From: Arthrospira sp. PCC 9108
Lineage (GTDB): Bacteria; Cyanobacteriota; Cyanobacteriia; Cyanobacteriales; Microcoleaceae
NCBI GenBank assembly: GCA_016745315.1
Contig: CP066886.1
Location: 6,634,501-6,698,500, forward strand
DNA: 64,000 nt
Direction: 5' to 3'
In this document: piece by piece, positions 26,635 through 38,900 of the stretch
Numbering within the stretch: position 1 is the first letter of the stretch
Layout: the number at the start of each line of letters is the position of its first letter
Position numbers and translations under genes: made by a program
Notes under the pieces: model-generated
What the model saw: the letters and a program-made list of their open reading frames with translations, nothing else
Database searches by the model: none
What the model was told of the DNA's origin: nothing

Positions 26635-29073
26635 ATGGTAAGACCCCCTCAGCGCCCAATTCCCAAAACCCGAACCGGAAAAGCTCTCCGAGAAAGCACC
26701 GTTGCTACCGCCCAACACCGCGTCCGACGGGTCGGTTATAATGCCTTCGCTTCCGCCTATCGATTTCTCCCCCTGTGGGTAATTCGGCTTTTACCTTTCA
26801 TTCGCGAAGATGTCCGAGATCTCCTCCGACGGCGCAAACGGGGCGAAGAAATTCCCGAAGACACAGACATCGAAATCCTCGATACGCCTCCACAACTTGC
26901 CGAAGTCAGCCCCAGCAGCCTCAACCCCTATCCCAAATATCGCTGTACCCACGGCAACCCTCTATTCTGCCCCCTGGCTACCTCATCGACCACCGCAGAA
27001 ACACAGGTTTTAACCTGTCTACAATGCGGATTTCCCGCCTTCCTCGCCACCAAATCCGAAATTATCGGCAACCAAGGCCGATATCGCATCGTCAGTTTCA
27101 TCGGTAGTCGGGGTCTGGGTCGCCTTTATCAAGCAGTGCAAACCAACAACAATAAAACGGTCATTATTAAAGAATATCTGCTCCCCCAACGTCACTTTAA
27201 CCCACAGGAACAACAGCAGACCAAAACAGTATTTGAAAATGTGGCAGGATTAGTCCCTGCTGATGGTCGGGTGCAGGACTTTCGGCTGCTGGTCCCCTCA
27301 GAAGCGATCGCCGACCGCCACCAACCCCGCTGCTACACCGTTACCCCCACCCTCTCTAACAGCTATCCCACCCTGCGAACCTATATGCGCCAATTTGGTG
27401 CTATGACCCCCCAACAAGTCCTGCACCTCCTCGACCAGATTTTGCAAAGCCTGGAAGCCCTCCACACCCAGAAATACCGCCTCCCCTCCGGTCAAATTCG
27501 CGAATCTGTAGCCCACGGGAACCTCAGCCTGGACACCATTCTGATTTTACCCATCGAACAGCATCAGTTTCATCGCCCCCAATTTATCGCCTACATCGCT
27601 GACTTAGCCCTCACAGAAAAGCCATTTCAGCCCGGGTTAACCACAGTTACCCAGGCTGATCCTAAGCTCGATTTAACGGCTTTAGGTGCGATCGCCTTTG
27701 ACCTTTTAAAAGGAAATTGGCAACATGATTTAACCTCCCCCATCGATGTCCGAGGGCAGACTTTCCGCTACCAATTCCCAGAAGACTGGCCCGAAAACTA
27801 TCTCCCTCTGCAACAGTTTATATTGCGACTCCTGGGATTCAATATATCCTTTGAAAATGCCAAAGCCGCCCGGGAAGCCCTCCCTAAGTTATCTGAAATT
27901 GACGACAATTATCAAGCGATCGTCTTAGACACAGAAGATACAAAACCCCCTTTTCCCCGGCTGTGGCTTCTGCTACTGCTTCTGCTGGCTTTTTTAGGAG
28001 GAATTGGTATCTGGCGGTTATTATATCGCCCCTATGTCGTCCTAGCTGACCACCGTTTTTCTCCCTGTTGCATCAAAGATATTGCTGCTATTCCCAAAGG
28101 AACATTTAGCTACACTGCTGAGGAAAATGGCGTTTGGAATTATTCAATCCGACAGCGCAACTTAGTAGAAAAAGGGAAAACCTTAGAGTCAGAATTGCAA
28201 CAGCGCATCCCAAATATGCTGAAATTGGTTTATAAACCCCAACCAACAACCGAAAAAGCACTGGCTAAAGTTCGCAACCAAGAGGCAGATTTTGCTATTA
28301 CCAGCTTAATTCAGGACTTAGACAGAGACTTAAATGCTATTCCCTTTGCTTATGATGGTTTGGTCGTGTTTGTCGCCTTTAGTTACCAGCGCCGCCAGAA
28401 TTCCTTACCTCACAATTTAAACGGACAAATATCAATTAAGCAATTGCGACAACTATACACCGGAGAAATTAACAACTGGAAACAGTTAGGAGGGCCGGAT
28501 TTACCTGTGCAATTGTACATCCCCACCGATGGAGAAGCTATCCGCATTTTTGAAGAACGAGTCCTACAAACCGAGCGAGCGATCGCTCAATTTCGGCGAC
28601 TGTGGCAAAAACCCTCCTCAGATAATTTTATCACAACTGAAACCAATGTCAATAGAATTCGCCAAATCCCCACTTTTCAAGCGATGAGAACAGTTCTTCA
28701 GGATTTTGAAGAACGACAAATTGGCAGCCTGTCTTTTGGCCCACTCAGCCAAGTTTTTCAGCAGTGTTCTGTCTACCCTCTGGCGATCGTAGAAGGCTTG
28801 AGACCAGCCGTACAACCCCTAAGCCATAACAATGAATCTATTACACCTGGAACCGATTTGTGCAATGATAAAGGTAGCTACTATCCATCAGTTGAGCTAT
28901 TTCAAACTGGACAATATCCCTTAGCCTATTCTCTGGCTGTTGTTTATTCATTTGATAACAGTTTATCCCCGGTAGGGCAGAAATTTGCCGAAATTCTCAA
29001 AACAGAAGAAGCACAAAATCTGCTCATTAAAACGGGATTAGTTCCTTTACAAAACCTTAGCCAAAATCGTTAA
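26635..29073 (+). CDS. Pseudokinase - transmembrane - PstS-like substrate-binding fusion
   Basis: A protein of 812 residues. Residues 1-100 are basic. A cysteine cluster at about 104-131 (CTHGNPLFC, later CLQC) looks like a zinc ribbon. Residues 140-430 follow the Ser/Thr-kinase pattern: IGSRGLGRLYQAV, the lysine in TVIIKEYLLP, and the catalytic-loop equivalent VAHGNLSLDTILI, where the catalytic Asp is Asn; DFG is replaced by ADLAL, so it is probably inactive. One membrane helix lies at about 441-463 (LWLLLLLLLAFLGGIGIWRL). Residues 480-805 resemble a PstS/PBP-like phosphate-binding protein (IPFAYDGLVVFVAF, LRQLYTGEINNWKQLGGPD). In this locus it is a candidate sensor or anchor at a membrane. 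Confidence 0.8.
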   Translation: MVRPPQRPIPKTRTGKALRESTVATAQHRVRRVGYNAFASAYRFLPLWVIRLLPFIREDVRDLLRRRKRGEEIPEDTDIEILDTPPQLAEVSPSSLNPYPKYRCTHGNPLFCPLATSSTTAETQVLTCLQCGFPAFLATKSEIIGNQGRYRIVSFIGSRGLGRLYQAVQTNNNKTVIIKEYLLPQRHFNPQEQQQTKTVFENVAGLVPADGRVQDFRLLVPSEAIADRHQPRCYTVTPTLSNSYPTLRTYMRQFGAMTPQQVLHLLDQILQSLEALHTQKYRLPSGQIRESVAHGNLSLDTILILPIEQHQFHRPQFIAYIADLALTEKPFQPGLTTVTQADPKLDLTALGAIAFDLLKGNWQHDLTSPIDVRGQTFRYQFPEDWPENYLPLQQFILRLLGFNISFENAKAAREALPKLSEIDDNYQAIVLDTEDTKPPFPRLWLLLLLLLAFLGGIGIWRLLYRPYVVLADHRFSPCCIKDIAAIPKGTFSYTAEENGVWNYSIRQRNLVEKGKTLESELQQRIPNMLKLVYKPQPTTEKALAKVRNQEADFAITSLIQDLDRDLNAIPFAYDGLVVFVAFSYQRRQNSLPHNLNGQISIKQLRQLYTGEINNWKQLGGPDLPVQLYIPTDGEAIRIFEERVLQTERAIAQFRRLWQKPSSDNFITTETNVNRIRQIPTFQAMRTVLQDFEERQIGSLSFGPLSQVFQQCSVYPLAIVEGLRPAVQPLSHNNESITPGTDLCNDKGSYYPSVELFQTGQYPLAYSLAVVYSFDNSLSPVGQKFAEILKTEEAQNLLIKTGLVPLQNLSQNR

Positions 29074-29084
29074 CCAATTTAATC

Positions 29085-29303
29085 ATGAACCCTAACCAAC
29101 CCCCAATACCACACCCACCCCCCGGACAACCTAGCCACCCCATTGGTTTAGTTGCGCCCGCCCAAATACAGTGTCATAATCCCAAAGATTTGATGTATAA
29201 AATCGCCCAAAAAGTTCACGCCGACCCGATGCTAAAGCAACAGATCCAAGAACGAGTTTACGAAATGTTAATTACTGAACTTAATATCAGCCGTGAACGA
29301 TAG
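29085..29303 (+). CDS. Small CIS-associated protein, unknown
   Basis: A protein of 72 residues: a Pro/His-rich start (MNPNQPPIPHPPPGQPSHPI) and a short amphipathic helical end (VHADPMLKQQIQERVYEMLI). It lies 11 bp downstream of the pseudokinase fusion and 65 bp before the tube gene, on the same strand. No domain is recognised. The proline-rich head could be a flexible tether and the helix a docking segment. It may be a minor structural part, but nothing more can be said from the sequence. Confidence 0.6.
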   Translation: MNPNQPPIPHPPPGQPSHPIGLVAPAQIQCHNPKDLMYKIAQKVHADPMLKQQIQERVYEMLITELNISRER

Positions 29304-29368
29304 TAATCTCCATCTTTATTACATCTTTAATGATGTTCATAAATTGTTAACATATATCCGAGTAAATT

Positions 29369-29890
29369 ATGGAAGCCATACCCAGCACTAATACCTTTAC
29401 ACCCCGCTACAATTATATCACAACTAATCGCTTTTATGTAGAAATGGAAAGCACAATTTCCGCATCTTTTTCGGAATGTTCTGGCTGGGGAGTAACCTTG
29501 CAAAAAGAAGCCTATTTAGAAGGAGGAGTTAATGACCAACAGCGAGTATTTATAGGTCATGCTGAGTTTGACGACATCACCTTAAAAAGGGGAATGACTA
29601 ATAGTACAATATTCTGGAATTGGATGATAACTACTATGAGTAATCCCATATATAATCGTCGGAATATCAATATTTTAATGTTCAATCAAGCCGGGGAAAT
29701 TATGCAAGCATGGACTTTGATTGGTGCTATTCCCATTTCTTGGAAAGCACCAGGATTTCAAGCCGAAGGAAGTTCAGTAGCGATCGAAGAATTAACCCTA
29801 GCTTATGAAGGGTTACAAGTGACCACACAAACCCAGGGTGCGGGAGGTGTAGCCATCAATAGAAGGCGGGATCGTTTTGGATACTTTTAA
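29369..29890 (+). CDS. CIS inner tube protein paralogue, plus arm
   Basis: A protein of 173 residues with the gp19-like pattern: YNYITTNRFYVEMES, the FSECSGWGVTLQKEAYLEGG region, ITLKRGMTNSTIFWNWMI, then ILMFNQAGEIMQAWTLIGAI and VAIEELTLAYEGLQV. Being next to the hub and spike genes rather than the sheath gene, it occupies the position of Afp5, the ring between tube and hub. Tube-initiator function is inferred from this. The C-terminal basic tail (INRRRDRFGYF) is unlike the three minus-strand paralogues. Confidence 0.88.
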   Translation: MEAIPSTNTFTPRYNYITTNRFYVEMESTISASFSECSGWGVTLQKEAYLEGGVNDQQRVFIGHAEFDDITLKRGMTNSTIFWNWMITTMSNPIYNRRNINILMFNQAGEIMQAWTLIGAIPISWKAPGFQAEGSSVAIEELTLAYEGLQVTTQTQGAGGVAINRRRDRFGYF

Positions 29891-29944
29891 AGGACAAATT
29901 ATCAAATATCAGACTAATTTTTGTGGTAATTTGACTCAAGGTAT

Positions 29945-32900
29945 ATGTCTACAAAATCGGATAAAATTTCATCCACGAACACCCCATCAGAAGCACCTTT
30001 AGGGGTCAAAAATCCCATAGTTTCTCCTATACCATTAGGACAGAAATTTTTACAGCCTATAGGGGCACGATCTATCTCAGTTTTAGATTTATCTTTATTT
30101 TCTAGTAAAGGAGTAGAATTACAAAGGTTTTCTGATTGGGATAGTCCTTTTCTATTAGAGTCAAAACCTGACTTAGGTAATCGAAACATTATCCAAGAAA
30201 AGCCACTGAATGATGTTGATTTTTCTGGCAATAGTGAAATAGAATCGATTCCTAAACCCACAGAAATATCTCCTATTCCCACATCAGAATCATCTGCAAT
30301 TAGAAGGGAATTAGATGCACCATTTGAGGACTTAGACAATATAAATCAAGACCAAACAAAAGTTAATTATCAACAATCACAACCCTCCAAGTCAACCATA
30401 TTTAGAAGCATATTAGGGGATTATGTATCTCCAAAATCAAACCGATTTTATCCTCCTAAATACCCCGAAAGCCAAGAAAGATCGAAATCCCATCATTCTG
30501 AATCTATACAAAGACAATACGAATCTTCAACTTCTGAACCTATTTCCGACATATCCCCAATTCAACGACTCTCAGAAACCTCGGATTCGGGAGATATAAA
30601 TGATGCGATCGCCTCTAATGATTCCCCTTCAATTCAGCGACTCTCGGAAACCTCAGATTCATCTCCAATTCAGAGACTCTCGGAAATCTCGGATTCGGGA
30701 GATATAAATAATGCGATCGCCTCTAATGATTCCCCTTCAATTCAGAGACTCTCGGAAACCTCGGATTCGGGAGATATAAATAATGCGATCGCCTCTGATG
30801 ATTCCCCTTCAATTCAACGAATCTCGGAAACCTCAGATTCGGGAGACGTAAATAATGCGATCGCCTCTAATGATTCCCCTTCAATTCAGAGACTCTCGGA
30901 AACCTCAGATTCGGGAGATCTAAATAATGCGATCGCCTCTGATGATTCCCCTTCAATTCAACGAATCTCGGAAACCTCAGATTCGGGAGACGTAAATAAT
31001 GCGATCGCCTCTGATGATTCCCCTTCAATTCAGAGACTCTCGGAAACTTCCGATTGGGGAGATAGAAATGATGCGATCGCCTCTGATGATTCCCCTTCAA
31101 TTCAGCGACTCTCGGAAACCTCAGATTCATCTCCAATTCAGAGACTCTCGGAAATCTCGGATTCGGGAGATATAAATAATGCGATCGCCTCTACTCACGA
31201 TTCACCCTCAATTCAACGACTCTCGGAAACCTCAGATTCATCTCCCATTCAGAGACTCTCGGAAACCTCAGATTCATCTCCAATTCAGAGAATCTCCGAA
31301 ACCTCGGATTTGGGAGACGTAAATAATGCGATCGCCTCTGATGATTCACCCTCAATTCAGAGAATCTCCGAAACCTCGGATTTGGGAGACGTAAATAATG
31401 CGATCGCTTCTGATGATTCCACAATTCAAAGACTCTCGGAAACCTCGGATTCGGTGGGTGTCAATAATGCGATCGCCTCTCACGATTCCCCCTCAATTCA
31501 GAGACTCTCGGAAACTTCCGATTTGGGAGATGTAAATAATGCGATCGCCTCTCACGATTCCCCCTCAATTCAGAGACTCTCGGAAACTTCCGATTTGGGA
31601 GATGTAAATAATGCGATCGCCTCTGATGATTCCCCCTCAATTCAACGACTCTCGGAAACCTCAGATTATTCATCTCCTCCCATTCAGAGAGTCTCGGAAA
31701 CCTCAGATTCGGGAGATATAAATAATGCGATCGCTTCTGATGATTCCACAATTCAGAGACTCTCGGAAACCTCAGATTCGGGAGACGTAAATAATGCGAT
31801 CGCCTCTACTCACGATTCCCCCTCAATTCAGAGACTCTCGGAAACCTCAGATTCGTCTCCCATTCAGAGACTCTCGGAAACCTCAGATTCGGGAGATGTA
31901 AATAATGCGATCGCCTCTACTCACGATTCCCCCTCAATTCAACGACTCTCGGAAACCTCAGATTCGGGAGATATAAATAATGCGATCGCTTCTGATGATT
32001 CCACAATTCAAAGACTCTCGGAAACCTCAGATTCGGTGGGTGTCAATAATGCGATCGCCTCTACTCACGATTCCCCCTCAATTCAGAGACTCTCGGAAAC
32101 CTCAGATTCATCTCCAATTCAGAGACTCTCCGAAATCTCGGATTCAGGAGACGTAAATAATGCGATCGCCTCTACTCACGATTCCCCCTCAATTCAGAGA
32201 CTCTCGGAAACCTCGGATTCATCCCCAATTCAGAGATTCTCCGAAACCTCAGATTCATCCCCAATTCAACGACTCTCGGAAACCTCAGATTCGGGAGATG
32301 TAAATAATGCGATCGCCTCTGATGATTCCCCTTCAATTCAGAGACTCTCGGAAACCTCAGATTCGGGAGACGTAAATAATGCGATCGCCTCTGATGATTC
32401 CCCTTCAATTCAGAGACTCTCGGAAACTTCCGATTCGGGAGACGTAAATAATGCGATCGCCTCTCACGATTCCCCCTCAATTCAACGACTCTCGGAAACC
32501 TCAGATTCGTCTCCCATTCAGAGACTCTCGGAAACCTCAGATTCGGGAGATGTAAATAATGCGATCGCCTCTGATGATTCACCCTCAATTCAGAGACTCT
32601 CGGAAACCTCGGATTCGGGAGATATAAATAATGCGATCGCCTCTACTCACGATTCACCCTCAATTCAACGAATCTCGGAAACCTCAGATTCGGGAGACGT
32701 AAATAATGCGATCGCCTCTACTCACGATTCACCCTCAATTCAACGAATCTCGGAAACCTCAGATTCGGGAGACGTAAATAATGCGATCGCCTCTGATGAT
32801 TCCCCTTCAATTCAGAGACTCTCGGAAACCTCAGATTCGGGAGACGTAAATAATGCGATCGCCTCTCACGATTCCCCCTCAATTCAGAGACTCTCGGAAA

Positions 32901-35900
32901 CTTCCGATTTGGGAGATGTAAATAATGCGATCGCCTCTACTCACGATTCCCCCTCAATTCAACGACTCTCGGAAACCTCAGATTCGTCTCCCATTCAGAG
33001 ACTCTCGGAAACCTCAGATTCGGGAGATGTAAATAATGCGATCGCCTCTACTTACGATTCCCCCTCAATTCAACGAATCTCGGAAACTTCCGATTCGGGA
33101 GATGTAAATAATGCGATCGCCTCTACTTACGATTCCCCCTCAATTCAGAGACTCTCGGAAACCTCAGATTCGGGAGACGTAAATAATGCGATCGCCTCTA
33201 CTCACGATTCACCCTCAATTCAACGAATCTCGGAAACTTCCGATTCGGGAGATGTAAATAATGCGATCGCCTCTGATGATTCCCCTTCAATTCAACGACT
33301 CTCGGAAACCTCAGATTCGGGAGATGTAAATAATGCGATCGCCTCTACTCACGATTCCCCCTCAATTCAACGACTCTCGGAAACCTCAGATTCATCTCCT
33401 CCCATTCAGAGACTCCCGCGAAACTTCCGATTTGGGAGACGTAAATAATGCGATCGCCTCTCACGATTCCCCCTCAATTCAACGACTCTCGGAAACCTCA
33501 GATTCGTCTCCCATTCAGAGACTCTCGGAAACCTCAGATTCGGGAGACGTAAATAATGCGATCGCCTCTACTCACGATTCACCCTCAATTCAGAGACTCT
33601 CGGAAACCTCAGATTCGGGAGATATAAATAATGCGATCGCCTCTACTCATGATTCCCCTTCAATTCAACGAATCTCGGAAACCTCAGATTCATCTCCAAT
33701 TCAGAGACTCTCCGAAATCTCGGATTCAGGAGACGTAAATAATGCGATCGCCTCTGATGATTCCCCTTCAATTCAGAGACTCTCGGAAACTTCCGATTCG
33801 GGAGACGTAAATAATGCGATCGCCTCTCACGATTCCCCCTCAATTCAACGACTCTCGGAAACCTCAGATTCGTCTCCCATTCAGAGACTCTCGGAAACCT
33901 CAGATTCGGGAGATGTAAATAATGCGATCGCCTCTGATGATTCACCCTCAATTCAGAGACTCTCGGAAACCTCGGATTCGGGAGATATAAATAATGCGAT
34001 CGCTTCTGATGATTCCACAATTCAAAGACTCTCGGAAACCTCGGATTCGGTGGGTGTCAATAATGCGATCGCCTCTGATGATTCCCCTTCAATTCAGAGA
34101 CTCTCGGAAACTTCCGATTCGGGAGACGTAAATAATGCGATCGCCTCTGATGATTCCACAATTCAAAGACTCTCGGAAACCTCGGATTCGGTGGGTGTCA
34201 ATAATGCGATCGCCTCTGATGATTCCCCTTCAATTCAGAGACTCTCGGAAACTTCCGATTCGGGAGACGTAAATAATGCGATCGCCTCTGATGATTCCCC
34301 TTCAATTCAGAGACTCTCGGAAACTTCCGATTCGGGAGACGTAAATAATGCGATCGCCTCTGATGATTCCCCCTCAATTCAACGACTCTCGGAAACCTCA
34401 GATTCGGGAGACGTAAATAATGCGATCGCTTCTGATGATTCCACAATTCAAAGACTCTCGGAAACCTCGGATTCGGTGGGTGTCAATAATGCGATCGCCT
34501 CTCACGATTCCCCCTCAATTCAGAGACTCTCGGAAACTTCCGATTTGGGAGATGTAAATAATGCGATCGCCTCTCACGATTCCCCCTCAATTCAGAGACT
34601 CTCGGAAACTTCCGATTTGGGAGATGTAAATAATGCGATCGCCTCTGATGATTCCCCCTCAATTCAACGACTCTCGGAAACCTCAGATTATTCATCTCCT
34701 CCCATTCAGAGAGTCTCGGAAACCTCAGATTCGGGAGATATAAATAATGCGATCGCTTCTGATGATTCCACAATTCAAAGACTCTCGGAAACCTCGGATT
34801 CGGTGGGTGTCAATAATGCGATCGCCTCTACTCACGATTCCCCCTCAATTCAGAGACTCTCGGAAACCTCAGATTCATCTCCTCCCATTCAGAGACTCTC
34901 GGAAACTTCCGATTTGGGAGATGTAAATAATGCGATCGCCTCTGATGATTCACCCTCAATTCAGAGACTCTCGGAAACCTCGGATTCGGGAGATATAAAT
35001 AATGCGATCGCCTCTGATGATTCACCCTCAATTCAGAGACTCTCGGAAACCTCGGATTCGGGAGATATAAATAATCGCGATCGCCTCTGATGATTCCCCT
35101 TCAATTCAACGAATCTCGGAAACCTCAGATTCGGGAGACGTAAATAATGCGATCGCCTCTGATGATTCCCCTTCAATTCAGAGACTCTCGGAAACTTCCG
35201 ATTCGGGAGACGTAAATAATGCGATCGCCTCTGATGATTCACCCTCAATTCAGAGACTCTCGGAAACCTCGGATTCGGGAGATATAAATAATGCGATCGC
35301 CTCTGATGATTCCCCTTCAATTCAACGAATCTCGGAAACCTCAGATTCGGGAGACGTAAATAATGCGATCGCCTCTGATGATTCCCCTTCAATTCAGAGA
35401 CTCTCGGAAACTTCCGATTCGGGAGACGTAAATAATGCGATCGCCTCTCACGATTCCCCCTCAATTCAACGACTCTCGGAAACCTCAGATTCGTCTCCCA
35501 TTCAGAGACTCTCGGAAACCTCAGATTCGGGAGATGTAAATAATGCGATCGCCTCTGATGATTCACCCTCAATTCAGAGACTCTCGGAAACCTCGGATTC
35601 GGGAGATATAAATAATGCGATCGCCTCTGATGATTCCTCTTCAATTCAGAGACTCTCGGAAACTTCCGATTCGGGAGACGTAAATAATGCGATCGCCTCT
35701 GATGATTCCCCTTCAATTCAGAGACTCTCGAAACTTCCGATTCGGGAGACGTAAATAATGCGATCGCCTCTGATGATTCCCCCTCAATTCAACGACTCTC
35801 GGAAACCTCAGATTCGGGAGACGTAAATAATGCGATCGCTTCTGATGATTCCACAATTCAAAGACTCTCCGCGAAACCTCGGATTCGGTGGGTGTCAATA

Positions 35901-38900
35901 ATGCGATCGCCTCTCACGATTCCCCCTCAATTCAGAGACTCTCGGAAACTTCCGATTTGGGAGATGTAAATAATGCGATCGCCTCTGATGATTCCCCCTC
36001 AATTCAACGACTCTCGGAAACCTCAGATTCGGGAGACGTAAATAATGCGATCGCTTCTGATGATTCCACAATTCAAAGACTCTCGGAAACCTCGGATTCG
36101 GTGGGTGTCAATAATGCGATCGCCTCTCACGATTCCCCCTCAATTCAGAGACTCTCGGAAACTTCCGATTTGGGAGATGTAAATAATGCGATCGCCTCTA
36201 CTTACGATTCCCCCTCAATTCAACGAATCTCGGAAACTTCCGATTCGGGAGATGTAAATAATGCGATCGCCTCTGATGATTCCCCCTCAATTCAACGACT
36301 CTCGGAAACCTCAGATTATTCATCTCCTCCCATTCAGAGAGTCTCGGAAACCTCAGATTCGGGAGATATAAATAATGCGATCGCTTCTGATGATTCCACA
36401 ATTCAGAGACTCTCGGAAACCTCAGATTCGGGAGACGTAAATAATGCGATCGCCTCTACTCACGATTCCCCCTCAATTCAGAGACTCTCGGAAACCTCAG
36501 ATTCGTCTCCCATTCAGAGACTCTCGGAAACCTCAGATTCGGGAGATGTAAATAATTGCGATCGCCTCTACTCACGATTCCCCCTCAATTCAACGACTCT
36601 CGGAAACCTCAGATTCGGGAGATCTAAATAATGCGATCGCCTCTACTCACGATTCCCCCTCAATTCAACGACTCTCGGAAACCTCAGATTCGGGAGATGT
36701 AAATAATGCGATCGCTTCTGATGATTCCACAATTCAAAGACTCTCGGAAACCTCGGATTCGGTGGGTGTCAATAATGCGATCGCCTCTACTCACGATTCC
36801 CCCCTCAATTCAAAGACTTTCGGAAACCTCAGATTCATCTCCTCCCATTCAGAGACTCTCGGAAACTTCCGATTTGGGAGACGTAAATAATGCGATCGCC
36901 TCTCACGATTCCCCCTCAATTCAACGACTCTCGGAAACCTCAGATTCGTCTCCCATTCAGAGACTCTCGGAAACCTCAGATTCGGGAGACGTAAATAATG
37001 CGATCGCCTCTACTCACGATTCCCCCTCAATTCAACGACTCTCGGAAACCTCAGATTCGGGAGATATAAATAATGCGATCGCTTCTGATGATTCCACAAT
37101 TCAAAGACTCTCGGAAACCTCAGATTCGGGAGACGTAAATAATCGCGATCGCCTCTACTCACGATTCCCCCTCAATTCAACGACTCTCGGAAACCTCAGA
37201 TTCGGGAGATGTAAATAATGCGATCGCTTCTGATGATTCCACAATTCAAAGACTCTCGGAAACCTCGGATTCGGTGGGTGTCAATAATGCGATCGCCTCT
37301 ACTCACGATTCCCCCTCAATTCAAAGACTTTCGGAAACCTCAGATTCATCTCCTCCCATTCAGAGACTCTCGGAAACTTCCGATTTGGGAGACGTAAATA
37401 ATGCGATCGCCTCTCACGATTCCCCCTCAATTCAACGACTCTCGGAAACCTCAGATTCGTCTCCCATTCAGAGACTCTCGGAAACCTCAGATTCGGGAGA
37501 CGTAAATAATGCGATCGCCTCTCACGATTCCCCCTCAATTCAACGACTCTCGGAAACCTCAGATTCGTCTCCCATTCAGAGACTCTCGGAAACCTCAGAT
37601 TCGGGAGATGTAAATAATGCGATCGCCTCTACTCACGATTCCCCCTCAATTCAACGACTCTCGGAAACCTCAGATTCGGGAGATATAAATAATGCGATCG
37701 CTTCTGATGATTCCACAATTCAAAGACTCTCGGAAACCTCAGATTCGGGAGACGTAAATAATGCGATCGCCTCTACTCACGATTCCCCCTCAATTCAGAG
37801 ACTCTCGGAAACCTCAGATTCATCTCCTCCCATTCAGAGACTCTCGGAAACTTCCGATTTGGGAGATGTAAATAATGCGATCGCCTCTCACGATTCCCCC
37901 TCAATTCAACGACTCTCGGAAACCTCAGATTCGTCTCCCATTCAGAGACTCTCGGAAACCTCAGATTCGGGAGACGTAAATAATGCGATCGCCTCTACTC
38001 ACGATTCCCCCTCAATTCAACGACTCTCGGAAACCTCAGATTCGTCTCCCATTCAGAGACTCTCGGAAACCTCAGATTCGGGAGATGTAAATAATGCGAT
38101 CGCCTCTACTTACGATTCCCCCTCAATTCAACGAATCTCGGAAACTTCCGATTCGGGAGATGTAAATAATGCGATCGCTTCTGATGATTCCACAATTCAA
38201 AGACTCTCGGAAACCTCGGATTCGGTGGGTGTCAATAATGCGATCGCCTCTACTCACGATTCCCCCTCAATTCAGAGACTCTCGGAAACCTCAGATTCAT
38301 CTCCTCCCATTCAGAGACTCTCGCGAAACTTCCGATTTGGGAGATGTAAATAATGCGATCGCCTCTGATGATTCACCCTCAATTCAGAGACTCTCGGAAA
38401 CCTCGGATTCGGGAGATATAAATAATGCGATCGCCTCTACTCATGATTCCCCTTCAATTCAACGAATCTCGGAAACCTCAGATTCATCTCCAATTCAGAG
38501 ACTCTCCGAAATCTCGGATTCAGGAGACGTAAATAATGCGATCGCCTCTACTCACGATTCCCCCTCAATTCAGAGACTCTCGGAAACCTCGGATTCATCC
38601 CCAATTCAGAGATTCTCCGAAACCTCAGATTCATCCCCAATTCAACGACTCTCGGAAACCTCAGATTCGGGAGATGTAAATAATGCGATCGCCTCTACTT
38701 ACGATTCCCCCTCAATTCAACGAATCTCGGAAACTTCCGATTCGGGAGATGTAAATAATGCGATCGCTTCTGATGATTCCACAATTCAAAGACTCTCGGA
38801 AACCTCGGATTCGGTGGGTGTCAATAATGCGATCGCCTCTACTCACGATTCCCCCTCAATTCAAAGACTTTCGGAAACCTCAGATTCATCTCCTCCCATT

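Noticed and set aside
26635..28000. Active Ser/Thr protein kinase
   Set aside because: The catalytic-loop Asp is replaced by Asn and the DFG motif is missing, so a pseudokinase is more likely.
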